Shown: piece by piece, positions 42,177-50,582 of the stretch
How positions within the stretch are numbered: the first letter of the stretch is position 1
How the letters are laid out: every line of letters starts with the position of its first letter
DNA from: Pelagicoccus sp. SDUM812003
Lineage (GTDB): Bacteria; Verrucomicrobiota; Verrucomicrobiia; Opitutales; Opitutaceae
Length of the DNA stretch: 64,000 nucleotides
Assembly: GCF_031127815.1 (NCBI RefSeq)
Contig: NZ_JARXHY010000004.1
Coordinates: forward strand, 62,001-126,000
Direction: 5' to 3'
Notes under the pieces: generated by a model
The model's database searches: none
Seen by the model: only the letters and a program-made list of their open reading frames with translations
What the model was told of the DNA's origin: nothing
Translations under genes and position numbers: made by a program

Positions 42177-43163
42177 TCAGCGAAACGACGCCCGGCGCAG
42201 GCGATCGTTTATGGCAAGTCCGAGCCCGAGCTCCGGGGCCTCTTCGGCGACGATTTGGCGAAAACCGAGCTCGTCTAGCTCACGCAGCTTGGCGTAGAGA
42301 TGGGCCGCGATGTCGGATAGTTTTCCGCTTTCACTCAGCCAGAAGACGTTCGCTCCCACTGCTTGGGATGGCTTGGAGATGAGCAAAGCCGCCTGATCAT
42401 CGGCCAGGGCGTCGAGGTCCTGCGGAGAAAGCCCGCCGCGTAGCTCGAGAGGAGTACGGGGGCTGTAGTGCTTGGGCAGGGCCCCGGGGGCGAGGTGCTG
42501 CACGCTCTCGTCCGCATCGTCGCTCGGCTCGGGCTTGTCGATGGAGCGCCCCAGTTCGATTTCAATGTCTTCCACCGGCAAGGCTCCGTAGCGAAGCACT
42601 CGGGGCAGCGATTCGTCGCGCAGATCCACAATGGTCGACTCGACGCCGAAGGCGCACGGACCGCCGTCGAGGATGAAGCTGATGCGCGAGCCCAAGCTGG
42701 CCTCCACGTGCTGGGCGGTGGTGGGGCTGATGTAGGCGAACGGGTTGGCGCTCGGAGCGGCGATGGGAAAGTCGCATTGCTCCACCAGGCGATGGAAGTC
42801 AGGGTGCGCGGAGCAGCGAACGGCCACCGAGCCGAGTCCGGCGGTGACGATGTCGGGCACCTTGGCCTTTTTGGGGAGGACATAGGTCAGCGGGCCGGGC
42901 CAAAACCGTTTCGCCAGGCGACGAGCGAGGGGATTGACCTCGCAGATGTCATCGAGGGCGTCGATGCCTGATACGTGGCAGATCAACGGATCGTTGGTCG
43001 GGCGCTGCTTGACCTCGAAGATCTTGGCGCAAGCCTCTGGATCGAGGGCGTTGGCCGCCAGACCGTAGACCGTTTCGGTGGGGACGCCAACAAGGCCGCC
43101 AAAAAGCAAAAACTTGCGCAGTTCACGCAAGTTTTCCTCGTTAGGTTGGAGAATTTTAGCCAT
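42177..43163 (-). CDS. tsaC: Threonylcarbamoyl-AMP synthase, Sua5 type
   Basis: Residues 1-200 are the YrdC domain: GGLVGVPTETVYGLAANA with the nucleotide-binding KRPTNDPL-like VKQRPTNDPLICHV, SVAVRCSAHPDF, IAAPSANPFAYISPT and DGGPCAFGVESTIVDL. The C-terminal ~120 residues, with LAPGALPKHYSPRTPL, form the Sua5 domain. The enzyme makes threonylcarbamoyl-AMP for t6A at position 37 of ANN-decoding tRNAs. The ATG at 43163 is preferred; a TTG seven codons upstream is less likely. rpsR lies 58 bases upstream on the same strand and may share the transcript. Confidence 0.93.
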   Translation of the reverse strand: MAKILQPNEENLRELRKFLLFGGLVGVPTETVYGLAANALDPEACAKIFEVKQRPTNDPLICHVSGIDALDDICEVNPLARRLAKRFWPGPLTYVLPKKAKVPDIVTAGLGSVAVRCSAHPDFHRLVEQCDFPIAAPSANPFAYISPTTAQHVEASLGSRISFILDGGPCAFGVESTIVDLRDESLPRVLRYGALPVEDIEIELGRSIDKPEPSDDADESVQHLAPGALPKHYSPRTPLELRGGLSPQDLDALADDQAALLISKPSQAVGANVFWLSESGKLSDIAAHLYAKLRELDELGFRQIVAEEAPELGLGLAINDRLRRASFR

Positions 43164-43221
43164 GGCCGAAGGGAAGCGGGCCAACCTGGTCCCGCGGGGA
43201 GTTGCCGTGATGAACGGGCAA

Positions 43222-43413
43222 CTACATCATCAGACGCAGATTGCGGGCGCGCTTGATGGCCTTCTTGATCTTGCGTTGCTGCTTGGCGTTGATGCGGTTG
43301 ACCTTGGAAGGAAGGATTTTACCGGTTTCAGTCACGTAGCGTGCAAGGATATGAGCGTGGTGAAAGTCCAGCTCTTGTGGCGTGAGGCTCTGTGATTTTG
43401 CTTCTGTGCTCAT
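43222..43413 (-). CDS. rpsR: 30S ribosomal protein S18
   Basis: The 63 residues carry the S18 core: LARYVTETGKILPSKVNRIN and KQQRKIKKAIKRARNLRLM. S18 binds 16S rRNA next to S6 on the platform. The protein is short but complete; bacterial S18 is usually 70-85 residues. It is separated from rpsF, ssb and rplI, with which it often clusters, and precedes tsaC instead. Confidence 0.95.
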   Translation of the reverse strand: MSTEAKSQSLTPQELDFHHAHILARYVTETGKILPSKVNRINAKQQRKIKKAIKRARNLRLMM

Positions 43414-43572
43414 AATGGAACGGCGAAACCTAGAGTCGGAAGGTCCCGTGTCAATAGCGGAAAGAGGTAAAATCCAACGGATTCGATTTTGGGCGAAGCA
43501 AATCCTTTACACTCCGGATCGCATTAGCCAGAAAACAGGCACGCTGCCGGTTCCGCCGGCCAGTCCAACGCT

Positions 43573-43647
43573 GGGGTCATAGTTCAACGGATAGAACAAG
43601 GGTTTCCTAAACCTTAGATCTGGGTTCGATTCCCGGTGGCCCTACCA
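43573..43647 (+). tRNA. tRNA-Arg (anticodon CCU)
   Basis: A full cloverleaf folds: acceptor GGGGTCA / TGGCCCT, D arm GTTC-AACGGATA-GAAC, anticodon arm AGGGT-TTCCTAA-ACCTT with anticodon CCT, a four-base variable loop and T arm CTGGG-TTCGATT-CCCGG. A discriminator A at 43644 and an encoded CCA (43645-43647) follow. It reads AGG. Its 3' end is the likely attachment site of the element to the right; the gene is intact after integration. An integrase starts 95 bases downstream. Confidence 0.97.
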
Positions 43648-43742
43648 TGATAATCAACGACTTAAGTTTGGTTGAGGGCTTTTCTCGCCAGCTATTTGCC
43701 AAACGGGATTGCCTTCTATAATAGAGCGGTATCAAATCGCAT

Positions 43743-45047
43743 ATGGCTGAATCAGGTACCGGCTTTCTAGAAAAATGGGAGTATCCGAAGAAGTCGGGCA
43801 TCTTCATTAGGCCCGTCATCTATTCGAAGGTCTACAAGGGTAAGGATACCCTCTACACGAGTTATCAGGTAGAGGTGCCAGCTGACGTCACGGGAACCGT
43901 TCGAAAGAGAAAACGCTGCAAGGACAAGGCCAAGGCAGAGGACTACGCCGCGAAGGAGCATCGAGGTTCTCGGAAGAATGGAGAGGTCTATTTCAATGCT
44001 ACGGAGAGCGAGAGGCTAGAGTTTGGAATCTGCCTGCCGAAGCTTCGCAAGAAAGGGATCAGCCTGAAGGAGGCCGTTGATTTCGCCCTCGTTCACCTGA
44101 GGCCTGAGGGTGGCGATAAAACCCTCAAGGAGGTTGTTGATGAATTGAACGCCTCAAGGAAGAAGCGTTTCGAGAGAGGGAATCTGCGAAAGACCTCCTA
44201 TGACGATTTCGCATGGAAGTCTAACCGACTTGCCGATTCTTTCCCAGACCTGCCTATCAATAGGCTTACCAAGGAGAATATCGTTGATTGGATCGAAGAC
44301 GTTGGAGGTTCTCCTCGGACCAACAAGAACTTTCTTACCGCCGTCGCGCAACTCCTCAAGTACGCTGTTCAGAGTCGGTACATCGTAGTTTCGCCGGTTG
44401 ATTACATGACTGACGAAGAGAGAAAAGCCCTTTGCGCCGACAACGATGACGATAAGGAACCCTCTATCCTCAGCATCTCTGAAGCTGAGAGGCTATTGAA
44501 CGCCGCGGTAGAACATCCGGAACTCAACATGCTGGGATCCGTTGTGTTGGGGCTGTTCTGCGGTATCCGAACTTCCGAGCTGAAACTTCTGACTTGGACA
44601 AGCGTTCGTGATGACGAACCGAACCCTTATGTCACGATCGCCTCCTCAATCGCGAAGAAGCGCCGAATCCGAAACGTTGATATCCCTAAGAACGCCCTCG
44701 AGTGGCTTAGCCTTTGTGACCGGCAGCACGATAGGGTCGCATACTCTCCGATAAATGACGACTTTCACAGGCGTTTCCGTACCCTGCGGATACACGCGGG
44801 ATTCGGAAAAAGCGTCGAAGGTAGATGGAAGTCGACCTGGGGAAACAACGCGATGCGACATAGCTTTGGAACGTACCATTTCGCTAAGCATGGTGACTCA
44901 ATGGAGACGTCTCGCCTGATGGGCCACAAGGGTAACGATGAGGTTCTGTTCTCCAATTATCGAGCGCTTGCGAAGAGAGAAGACGGCGTAAGGTTCTTCC
45001 AAATTAAACCCTCTCCCACTCAAGCCAAGGTAGTGAGCTTCGCCTGA
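43743..45047 (+). CDS. int: Tyrosine recombinase / integrase
   Basis: The 434 residues show the catalytic set of tyrosine recombinases: R276 (CGIRTSELKLLTW), R372 (MRHSFGTYHFA), H395 (LMGHKGNDEV) and nucleophile Y406 (SNYRAL). Residues 130-230 form the core-binding SAM-like domain (TSYDDFAWKSNRLADSF). The first ~90 residues, basic with a strand-rich pattern, may bind arm sites. Its position right beside the tRNA 3' end fits integration there. The stop overlaps the next ATG by one base (TGATG), so the downstream gene is translationally coupled. Confidence 0.93.
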   Translation: MAESGTGFLEKWEYPKKSGIFIRPVIYSKVYKGKDTLYTSYQVEVPADVTGTVRKRKRCKDKAKAEDYAAKEHRGSRKNGEVYFNATESERLEFGICLPKLRKKGISLKEAVDFALVHLRPEGGDKTLKEVVDELNASRKKRFERGNLRKTSYDDFAWKSNRLADSFPDLPINRLTKENIVDWIEDVGGSPRTNKNFLTAVAQLLKYAVQSRYIVVSPVDYMTDEERKALCADNDDDKEPSILSISEAERLLNAAVEHPELNMLGSVVLGLFCGIRTSELKLLTWTSVRDDEPNPYVTIASSIAKKRRIRNVDIPKNALEWLSLCDRQHDRVAYSPINDDFHRRFRTLRIHAGFGKSVEGRWKSTWGNNAMRHSFGTYHFAKHGDSMETSRLMGHKGNDEVLFSNYRALAKREDGVRFFQIKPSPTQAKVVSFA

Positions 45048-45607
45048 TGGATAACGAAGACAAAGAGCTCTTGCGGTCGATCTCGATCAGCATGTTGAGA
45101 ATTGAGAACGCATTGGATGCGATCCTTATGATGATGGCTTCAAAGTCCCAAGAAGACTCTTACGTGAAGATTTCTCAAAAGGGTTACTCTTCGTTTTGCG
45201 GGCATCTGAAAGCCGCGTCTTTCGCTAGAGGTTTTCAAATGGCTGAAGAGCAGGAGCTCTTGCTTCAAGAGTACGAAAGGCTCCCGGAAAAAGTGGATAT
45301 GACCGGTGACTTTTGGGATGGTGCTGACAGGGAGCCCAATGAGGAACGCACGTTCGGCGATTTTGTGAAACAGCTATCCGTCAAATATGGGTTTCCGAAG
45401 GGTAATCGAAACCTGAATACAAAGGTTCGCAAAATCATATTGGAAGCAAGTCTAAGTGGAGAACTGAAGACGACTGGTCAAATAGTGAAGTATCTGAAAA
45501 CTGAAGGATTTCGAGAGGCTAACCGAGTGATTCTAGACCGGTATTCCGCGAATCTTATTTATATGCATTTTTATAAGTCCGGAGCCCTTGACAAAGGAAT
45601 TTCATGA
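45047..45607 (+). CDS. Unknown protein coupled to the integrase
   Basis: The 186 residues are mostly helical in character, beginning with a heptad-like stretch (LLRSISISMLRIENALDAILMMMA) that could form a coiled coil. A charged middle (EEQELLLQEYERLPEKV) follows, and a basic C-terminal half (TKVRKIILEASLSGELKTTGQIVKYL). No signal peptide or membrane helix. It overlaps the integrase stop by one base and the next start by four (ATGA). I do not recognise the family; the linkage suggests a role in integration control or excision (inference). Confidence 0.6.
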   Translation: MDNEDKELLRSISISMLRIENALDAILMMMASKSQEDSYVKISQKGYSSFCGHLKAASFARGFQMAEEQELLLQEYERLPEKVDMTGDFWDGADREPNEERTFGDFVKQLSVKYGFPKGNRNLNTKVRKIILEASLSGELKTTGQIVKYLKTEGFREANRVILDRYSANLIYMHFYKSGALDKGIS

Positions 45608-46089
45608 CCGCTTTCGAATACACCGGCTTGGGGGATCCGCAGCTTTCGATCTGGCCAAGAAATGAACTTGGAAGTTTCGGTTTGAGGGGCTGGTTGATCG
45701 AGTTTCTTTCGGTTTGGTGGAGTCCGGAGACCAGCTGGTTACGAAAATTGGCTACTAGCGAATCATTATATTGTCTGCCTATGAAAAAACCAAAGGCAGA
45801 TGTGAAAAATGGTTCCTGTTGTGATTCCAAGTGCGGGGGGATTTGTAGCTTCCTCAAAGGTATCCTTGGTCGACTGGACAGGCTAATCTACACCCTCGAG
45901 TGCCTTCTACAGTTTAAGGACTATATGACGCATTCCGCCGCCGCAAAATATGTCTGCCTTAGTGAGCGCCAGCTTCACGAGTACAAGGATGCTGAGAAGA
46001 TTTCTTTTGCGCGGCTTGGTCGGAAGATTGTCTACCGTAAGAAGGATTTGGATACATTTATAAATGAAAGACTCAACCGATCTGAATAG
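45604..46089 (+). CDS. Excisionase-type helix-turn-helix protein
   Basis: The C-terminal ~60 residues are a MerR/Xis-like winged helix: THSAAAKYVCLSERQLHEYKDAEKI, then FARLGRKIVYRKKDLDTFI, the usual helix, turn and beta-hairpin wing of recombination directionality factors. A Cys-rich patch (SCCDSKCGGIC) and a helix come before it. The start at 45604 is supported by AAAGGAA at good spacing and the ATGA overlap with the previous gene; an internal ATG at 45781 would give a shorter, more typical form. It likely bends attachment DNA to direct excision. Confidence 0.7.
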   Translation: MTAFEYTGLGDPQLSIWPRNELGSFGLRGWLIEFLSVWWSPETSWLRKLATSESLYCLPMKKPKADVKNGSCCDSKCGGICSFLKGILGRLDRLIYTLECLLQFKDYMTHSAAAKYVCLSERQLHEYKDAEKISFARLGRKIVYRKKDLDTFINERLNRSE

Positions 46090-46996
46090 CGTTAGGGAGA
46101 CAGTTGCGAAAGACGAAGCTGGTAGTGAAACGGTTTTGAAGTCGCGCAAACTGAGAAAAAGCCCAGCTGCTAGGAAAGCTGAGACATGGAGGTCAAAGGC
46201 TCGACTCGATCAACTGACTGAAGAGATGTCTCGTTTCGTAGGAGATAGTCCTGGGGCAAAGGGGCATGCTTACAGTGAGGAGTATATTAAAACCGTTCTT
46301 GATGTTGCCAAAGCATCGACTGACTTTCTCAACAAGCTTGAACTCAGTGACCCTGAAGCTCTAAACGCAGCTATTGAGCTGGAGTCTGAATGGCCGGTTG
46401 TATTATCTGTCTTTGATCCGCCTAAGAGCCCTATCAAGTTGGAGTCAGGCAAGGAGGCATCTTTCCCGGACGGATTGCTTTCTAGGCTCAAGAGGAACGA
46501 TATTGGAGGAAAAAAAAAGGATCATCCCTTAACCAAGTTCATCAACAATTTGGACTTGAGCAAAATACTATCTAAGAGCGATTCCCCCGATGTCGGAGGT
46601 AAAAAATGGAGAAGCATATCGGATGGGCTTTGGGCGGAGATTCAGGCCTTGCCAGAGCTTCCGAAGAGCAAAGACGCCAAGGATTATGCGAGGGTGTTCA
46701 CTCGATATGTTTTTGAGGTGATGCCGAATTTTCATGAGTCTGATCATCCGTTGAAGAAGGCTGCTGAGAATAAAGCTAAAAAGGCACTCGCTGATGATCT
46801 TAAAAAAAAGAGCGATCGCTTGGATGAGCGAGAGAGGCAGGCTGAATTTTCCGATAACCCAGAGAAGGAGAGATTTCGAGTCGCCAATAAAAGGACAGAG
46901 ATCGAATCAAGTTCGACAGTCCCTGGAAAGAATCACTGGAGGAGAGGCTTGGAAGCCCTAATCTATGGTCACATCAAACCCAAATTGAAGCCGTAG
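46064..46996 (+). CDS. Unknown charged protein of the element
   Basis: The 310 residues are Lys-, Asp- and Ser-rich, with no membrane helix or signal peptide. The N-terminal 60 residues are basic (KSRKLRKSPAARKAETWRSKARLDQL), and residues 250-290 form a charged helix (NKAKKALADDLKKKSDRLDE). It overlaps the preceding gene by 26 bases, so it belongs to the same transcript. I do not recognise a domain. DNA or RNA binding is possible from charge alone. It is followed by the inverted repeat at 47035. Confidence 0.55.
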   Translation: MKDSTDLNSVRETVAKDEAGSETVLKSRKLRKSPAARKAETWRSKARLDQLTEEMSRFVGDSPGAKGHAYSEEYIKTVLDVAKASTDFLNKLELSDPEALNAAIELESEWPVVLSVFDPPKSPIKLESGKEASFPDGLLSRLKRNDIGGKKKDHPLTKFINNLDLSKILSKSDSPDVGGKKWRSISDGLWAEIQALPELPKSKDAKDYARVFTRYVFEVMPNFHESDHPLKKAAENKAKKALADDLKKKSDRLDERERQAEFSDNPEKERFRVANKRTEIESSSTVPGKNHWRRGLEALIYGHIKPKLKP

Positions 46997-47034
46997 CACT
47001 GTTATTTTCTTGGATTCTTGCCGAGCTGGCTAAG

Positions 47035-47066
47035 TTTTTTGGGGAGTGAATCCACTCCTCCAAAAA
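47035..47066. repeat. Long inverted repeat between element operons
   Basis: TTTTTTGGGGAGTG (47035-47048), AATC loop, CACTCCTCCAAAAA (47053-47066): the arms pair over 13 positions with one offset. T and A runs flank the GC stem, so it can act as a terminator (best on the minus strand) or as an operator in front of the excisionase-like gene at 47137. Confidence 0.55.
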
Positions 47067-47136
47067 CGATTGGTCCGTTTCTAGGGAGCGGAATGCACCT
47101 AGTTTGTTCACCTCATTTCGTGCTATTTAGTGGTGT

Positions 47137-47379
47137 ATGGCACGAAACACCGACACAAACAAACAATTGCCCAAAGGGCCTCTATTCGAACAGGACATTA
47201 GATCCAATCCACCTGCGAACCTATCTGTTGTAGAGTTCGCCCGCTACATCGGAATATGCGAGAAATCTGCTCGTGAAGCAATCGCTCGGCACGATGTAAG
47301 ACATGCCCGCATTGGTCGCCGCATCATCATCCGCAAAATCGATGCAGATGCCTACCTTGAATCTCTCGTTTGTGTTTAG
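47137..47379 (+). CDS. Excisionase/HTH_17-type DNA-binding protein
   Basis: The 80 residues contain one winged-helix DNA-binding motif: LSVVEFARYIGICEKSAREAIARHDV followed by ARIGRRIIIRKIDADAYLESL. This matches the Xis/HTH_17 group. A short polar N-terminal tail precedes it. It opens the second block of the element, after the inverted repeat. With the protein ending at 46089 there are two such factors; one may control excision and one replication (inference). Confidence 0.75.
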   Translation: MARNTDTNKQLPKGPLFEQDIRSNPPANLSVVEFARYIGICEKSAREAIARHDVRHARIGRRIIIRKIDADAYLESLVCV

Positions 47380-47381
47380 TC

Positions 47382-47546
47382 ATGAACTACGAGATCAAAT
47401 TGCTGCCGGCCTTCTTAGGTTTGAGTGGCTCAAGAGTCGGATCGACTGGAATGCGCCGCCTCAGGCGTTTTGCGTTCTCGATCGATGGAAGTCACTACCT
47501 CGGACTCGAAGTGGACCTAGGCTTCGCTGTCCGCTTGAAAAAGTAA
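47382..47546 (+). CDS. Small unknown protein (54 residues)
   Basis: An ATG two bases past the previous stop opens a 55-codon frame: MNYEIKLLPAFLGLSGS, then a basic stretch RVGSTGMRRLRRFAFSIDGS, and HYLGLEVDLGFAVRLKK at the end. Codon use is similar to neighbours, and the tight spacing argues for co-translation. No family recognised. It ends two bases before the tandem hairpins at 47548. Confidence 0.5.
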   Translation: MNYEIKLLPAFLGLSGSRVGSTGMRRLRRFAFSIDGSHYLGLEVDLGFAVRLKK

Positions 47547-47547
47547 A

Positions 47548-47601
47548 GAGCCCGCAGCTAGACGCCTAGCGTGCGGACTCGGAAAGTTTGTGCGACTTTC
47601 C
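47548..47601. repeat. Two back-to-back hairpins
   Basis: Hairpin one (47548-47580): GAG-CCGCA-GCTAG pairs with CTAGC-TGCGG-CTC around an ACGC loop, with a single extra base on each side at two places. Hairpin two (47581-47601): GGAAAGT / ACTTTCC with a seven-base loop. They touch without a gap. They lie between an excisionase-like block and the replication genes. No T run follows. A replication origin or protein-binding site is possible; an mRNA processing site is the alternative. Confidence 0.6.
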
Positions 47602-47642
47602 GTATGCAAAGCGTTTGGCGTTTGGTGTCAAGGAGTACCCAA

Positions 47643-47966
47643 ATGAACGTATTTAAAAGGTGGTTACGAAATTGCCGCTCTTTCATCACTGAGCGGAAAC
47701 CTGCAAAGCCAAGGAGCGATGCAAGAAAGCCAGAGAGTACCAGCGATTCTGATTGGCAGATGCTGCTTGAAGCTAACGAGCGTCTTCTGAAGCGAAGAGC
47801 GGAGATCCAGGCGAAGCGAGAGAGGGAGGTGAAAGCTCATGCTGAGTGGCTGAAGCGACCGAACTCAAATTGCTACCCTATCCAAGAGCGAAAGGTAAAC
47901 CCGATCAAGCAACGCGCCGGAGTTGGCCCGAAGCGCATGGGAAGGATGTCGGAAGATGGCTGGTGA
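47643..47966 (+). CDS. Small basic protein, unknown
   Basis: The start MNVFKRWLRNCRSFITERK is set by AAGGAG seven bases upstream. The 107 residues are strongly basic with a long charged helix (LLEANERLLKRRAEIQAKRE) in the middle. No recognised domain. Its end overlaps the next gene by 11 bases, linking it to the replication block. Nucleic-acid binding is plausible by charge only. Confidence 0.6.
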   Translation: MNVFKRWLRNCRSFITERKPAKPRSDARKPESTSDSDWQMLLEANERLLKRRAEIQAKREREVKAHAEWLKRPNSNCYPIQERKVNPIKQRAGVGPKRMGRMSEDGW

Positions 47967-48741
47967 TTGGATAAAGATTGAGCATGCGACTTCGGACAAG
48001 CCCGAGGTATTCGAGATGGCAGGTATTCTGAACATCGATCCGGATGCCGTAGTTGGGAAGCTGTTACGGGTGTGGGTCTGGTTCGATCAACACACTGAAG
48101 AAGGTAACGCTCCGGTAACGGTCTCGGCGTTACTAGATCGTTTGTCTGGCGTGAACGGTTTCGTTAGCGCGATGGCCAAGGTCGGATGGATCGAAACTGA
48201 CAGCGAAAGAGTCCGTTTGCCTCACTTCGATCGTCACAATGGGCAAACTGCTAAGCGACGGGCACTTAACGCAAGAAGAGTGGCCAAGCATAAGCAAAAA
48301 GGTAACGCGAACGGTAACGTTGCCAGCGTTACTTCTGCGTTACCTAGAGAAGAGAAGAGAAGAGAAGATAAAGAGAGAGGTGCGAAAACGAACAATCGGA
48401 CCTCAAGTAGATCGAATGATAGCCCACAAAAGGCGAACAAGGCGCGTCCTAATTCGCAGGATGAAGTAGAGTCGTTCTGCGAAGACAATGGTCTCAAGCG
48501 GTCAGATGGTGAGTACATGTTCAATCATTGGGAGGGGAACGGGTATCGGAACAATGGCGTTCCCATCAAGTGCTGGAAATCTGTAATCCGCAGTTGGAGG
48601 ACGGGAGGCTTTTTCCCAAGCCAGAAGGCCAACGGAGCTGCTCCGCGACTGACTTTCAATGAGGAGGCCGAGCAGCGAAAGCGAGAACGTGAGAAACTAG
48701 AACTCACTAGCGAATTCGAGAAAGCGGGGCCTAGACGATGA
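47956..48741 (+). CDS. Phage-type replication initiator / helicase-loader-like protein
   Basis: The first ~105 residues (MAGDWIKIEHATSDKPEVF, then VVGKLLRVWVWFDQHT and the W-I-E-x-D stretch near GWIETDSERVRLPHFDRHN) look like the winged-helix N-terminal domain of phage replication proteins that precede DnaB genes. A disordered, basic linker follows (HKQKGNANGNVASV and onward). The C-terminal segment SQDEVESFCEDNGLKRSDGEYMFNHWEGNGY resembles the DnaD/replisome-organiser helical end, with a conserved final KCWKSVIRSWR. The stop overlaps the helicase start by four bases (ATGA). Role inferred: origin binding and helicase loading. Confidence 0.7.
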   Translation: MAGDWIKIEHATSDKPEVFEMAGILNIDPDAVVGKLLRVWVWFDQHTEEGNAPVTVSALLDRLSGVNGFVSAMAKVGWIETDSERVRLPHFDRHNGQTAKRRALNARRVAKHKQKGNANGNVASVTSALPREEKRREDKERGAKTNNRTSSRSNDSPQKANKARPNSQDEVESFCEDNGLKRSDGEYMFNHWEGNGYRNNGVPIKCWKSVIRSWRTGGFFPSQKANGAAPRLTFNEEAEQRKREREKLELTSEFEKAGPRR

Positions 48742-50129
48742 GCGAGAGTGGAAACAAGGTGCTTCGCTGGCTTGGCGCTGAGCAGTCCGATGTCGCTGAA
48801 ACTCAAGTGCTGCGAATGGTCGTCTCACACCCTGACGGTCATGCCAATTTCGAGACTCTACATACGCTCGGGATCAGGCGCGAACATTTCGCCAACCCAC
48901 ACGCGAGGGTCGTATTTGAAGCCGCTCGCAGGGTTCATGAGGAAAAGAGAGTCGTATCTCTGGAAACGGTTTTCGCCGCGGCTGGAGCAATGGACAGCAA
49001 GGAGCTATGCGATTGGATGCTGGATTTGATGGATGGCGATTCCCCTTCTTCAGAGTACCTTGATTCAGTCGCAGCTCATCTGATCGACCTGAGAAGCCAA
49101 AGACGCGTCAAGGAGATCCAGTCGAAGATTGACGAAGCGAACGAGTCAGAGGCGACCTGGGAGGAAAAGAAGTGCAAGCTCGCGGAGTTGAACCATGAAC
49201 TCTCGGTTTTGACGAAACCCGCGGTAGAAAGGAAGCAGGACCCTTTCGAGATGATCGGTGAGGAATTCGAGGCCCGGGATAAAGGCGAGAAGCCCAAAGA
49301 TTCCAAGCCGATCTACACTGGAATGTCCGAGTTCGACAAATGGCTGAGGCCGATCGATCTAAGCACAGCGGATTACTACACGATCATTTTCGGCGTAAGC
49401 GGAAATGGTAAGAGCTCGATTGGACATCAGATGTTTGGCGAGTCATTGAGGCGTGGATACAGGTGCGCCGCTTTCCTTGGAGAGGTCACGGCTGATCAGA
49501 TGATCAAGGCCATGGCTTCGCAAGTCGCCCGGCTGGATTTGCTTAACTATGAAATGGAGCTGAAACCGAGGCAGGATCGATTCAAGCGTAACCTGAAGGG
49601 GTTGAAGGATCTTTGGCAGGAAAGGATGTTCATCTATGACGACAATTTCGTCATCGAAGAGATTGTCAGAAGGTGCCGCTCTATCGCGAAGAACGTTGGT
49701 AAGCTGGATATGGTGCTGGTCGACCATTTGCACCAATTAAAGACCCTTCAGAAATTCCCGGACGAGCGCGTTCGCTACAACTACATGTCCAGCCTCTTCA
49801 AGCCTCTAGCCATGGAGCTGAGATGTCCTGTTATCGTCATAGCGCAGCCAAGTCGCGGACTGAAAAGCGAGAACAGGAAACCGAGAGTCAGTGATTTGAA
49901 GGAGACGGGCAATCTGGAGGACGATGCTGATCGCATATGGGGAATCTACATTCCCGAAAAGGACAGCAACGGGGTTGAGCAATTCGAATCGCTGGATCCG
50001 GAAGGGATTATCTACCAGCTCAAATTCAAGAAGGGCCACCAAGGATCGGCTCGCGTCAAGTTTCATAAGCGATTCACGCTTTTCGAAGACTGGAAACAGG
50101 AGCGGCAAGAGGAAGGGAGGCTATTGTGA
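48738..50129 (+). CDS. DnaB-type replicative helicase of the element
   Basis: Residues 1-130 form a DnaB N-terminal-like helical domain (ETQVLRMVVSHPDGHANFETL, FANPHARVVFEAARRVHEEK). The RecA-like motor follows, with Walker A FGVSGNGKSSIG and Walker B MVLVDHLHQL, then SRGLKSENRKPRVSDLKETG and LEDDADRIWGIY, the H3/H4-like DnaB blocks. It should unwind element DNA during replication after excision. At 463 residues it is typical in size. It overlaps both neighbours by a few bases. Confidence 0.85.
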   Translation: MSESGNKVLRWLGAEQSDVAETQVLRMVVSHPDGHANFETLHTLGIRREHFANPHARVVFEAARRVHEEKRVVSLETVFAAAGAMDSKELCDWMLDLMDGDSPSSEYLDSVAAHLIDLRSQRRVKEIQSKIDEANESEATWEEKKCKLAELNHELSVLTKPAVERKQDPFEMIGEEFEARDKGEKPKDSKPIYTGMSEFDKWLRPIDLSTADYYTIIFGVSGNGKSSIGHQMFGESLRRGYRCAAFLGEVTADQMIKAMASQVARLDLLNYEMELKPRQDRFKRNLKGLKDLWQERMFIYDDNFVIEEIVRRCRSIAKNVGKLDMVLVDHLHQLKTLQKFPDERVRYNYMSSLFKPLAMELRCPVIVIAQPSRGLKSENRKPRVSDLKETGNLEDDADRIWGIYIPEKDSNGVEQFESLDPEGIIYQLKFKKGHQGSARVKFHKRFTLFEDWKQERQEEGRLL

Positions 50130-50563
50130 TGTATTGGGAAAATGGATTCGATGAATCTCCGTTGAGCTCTCTTTGGAAGCCCATAGACGTGAACGATTCA
50201 GAGATTTCGATTGTATCGACCTGCCTGGTCGATCCCCGCTTCGCGAAGCAGGTCCTGATCGATGAGAATATTAACGAATCCTGTTTTGAGAGCCGTGATG
50301 CTAGAATAGCCGCCACAGCAATTCGCAGTCTTCACGCCTCTGGTTTGGAGGTTTGCTATCAGTCATTCTTCGACCAGATGGAACGACAGGGTGTGAAAAT
50401 TGAAGAAGCTTCCGAAATTCTGACGGAATTGATGGCGGTCGGAGATGAGTACACTGAAGAGGGATGCTTCGAGATATCGCTTGTGCGAGGGTTGAAGCAT
50501 TTGAGACTGCGTAAGAGCATTGTGGATACGAATAAGCCTGATGTGACGGGTGAGAAGAAATAA
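50129..50563 (+). CDS. Stand-alone DnaB N-domain-like protein
   Basis: The 144 residues lack an ATPase core but resemble the helical N domain of DnaB: SEISIVSTCLVDPRFAKQVLIDENINESCFES, then ARIAATAIRSLHASGLEVCYQSFFDQMERQ and LTELM, the helix order of the dimer-forming collar. The ATG at 50129 follows GGGAGG; a GTG three bases earlier is also in frame. It starts at the helicase stop. It may modulate the helicase ring or compete with the host DnaB collar (inference). Confidence 0.65.
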   Translation: MYWENGFDESPLSSLWKPIDVNDSEISIVSTCLVDPRFAKQVLIDENINESCFESRDARIAATAIRSLHASGLEVCYQSFFDQMERQGVKIEEASEILTELMAVGDEYTEEGCFEISLVRGLKHLRLRKSIVDTNKPDVTGEKK

Positions 50564-50582
50564 CTAAAAAAGGATTTATACC

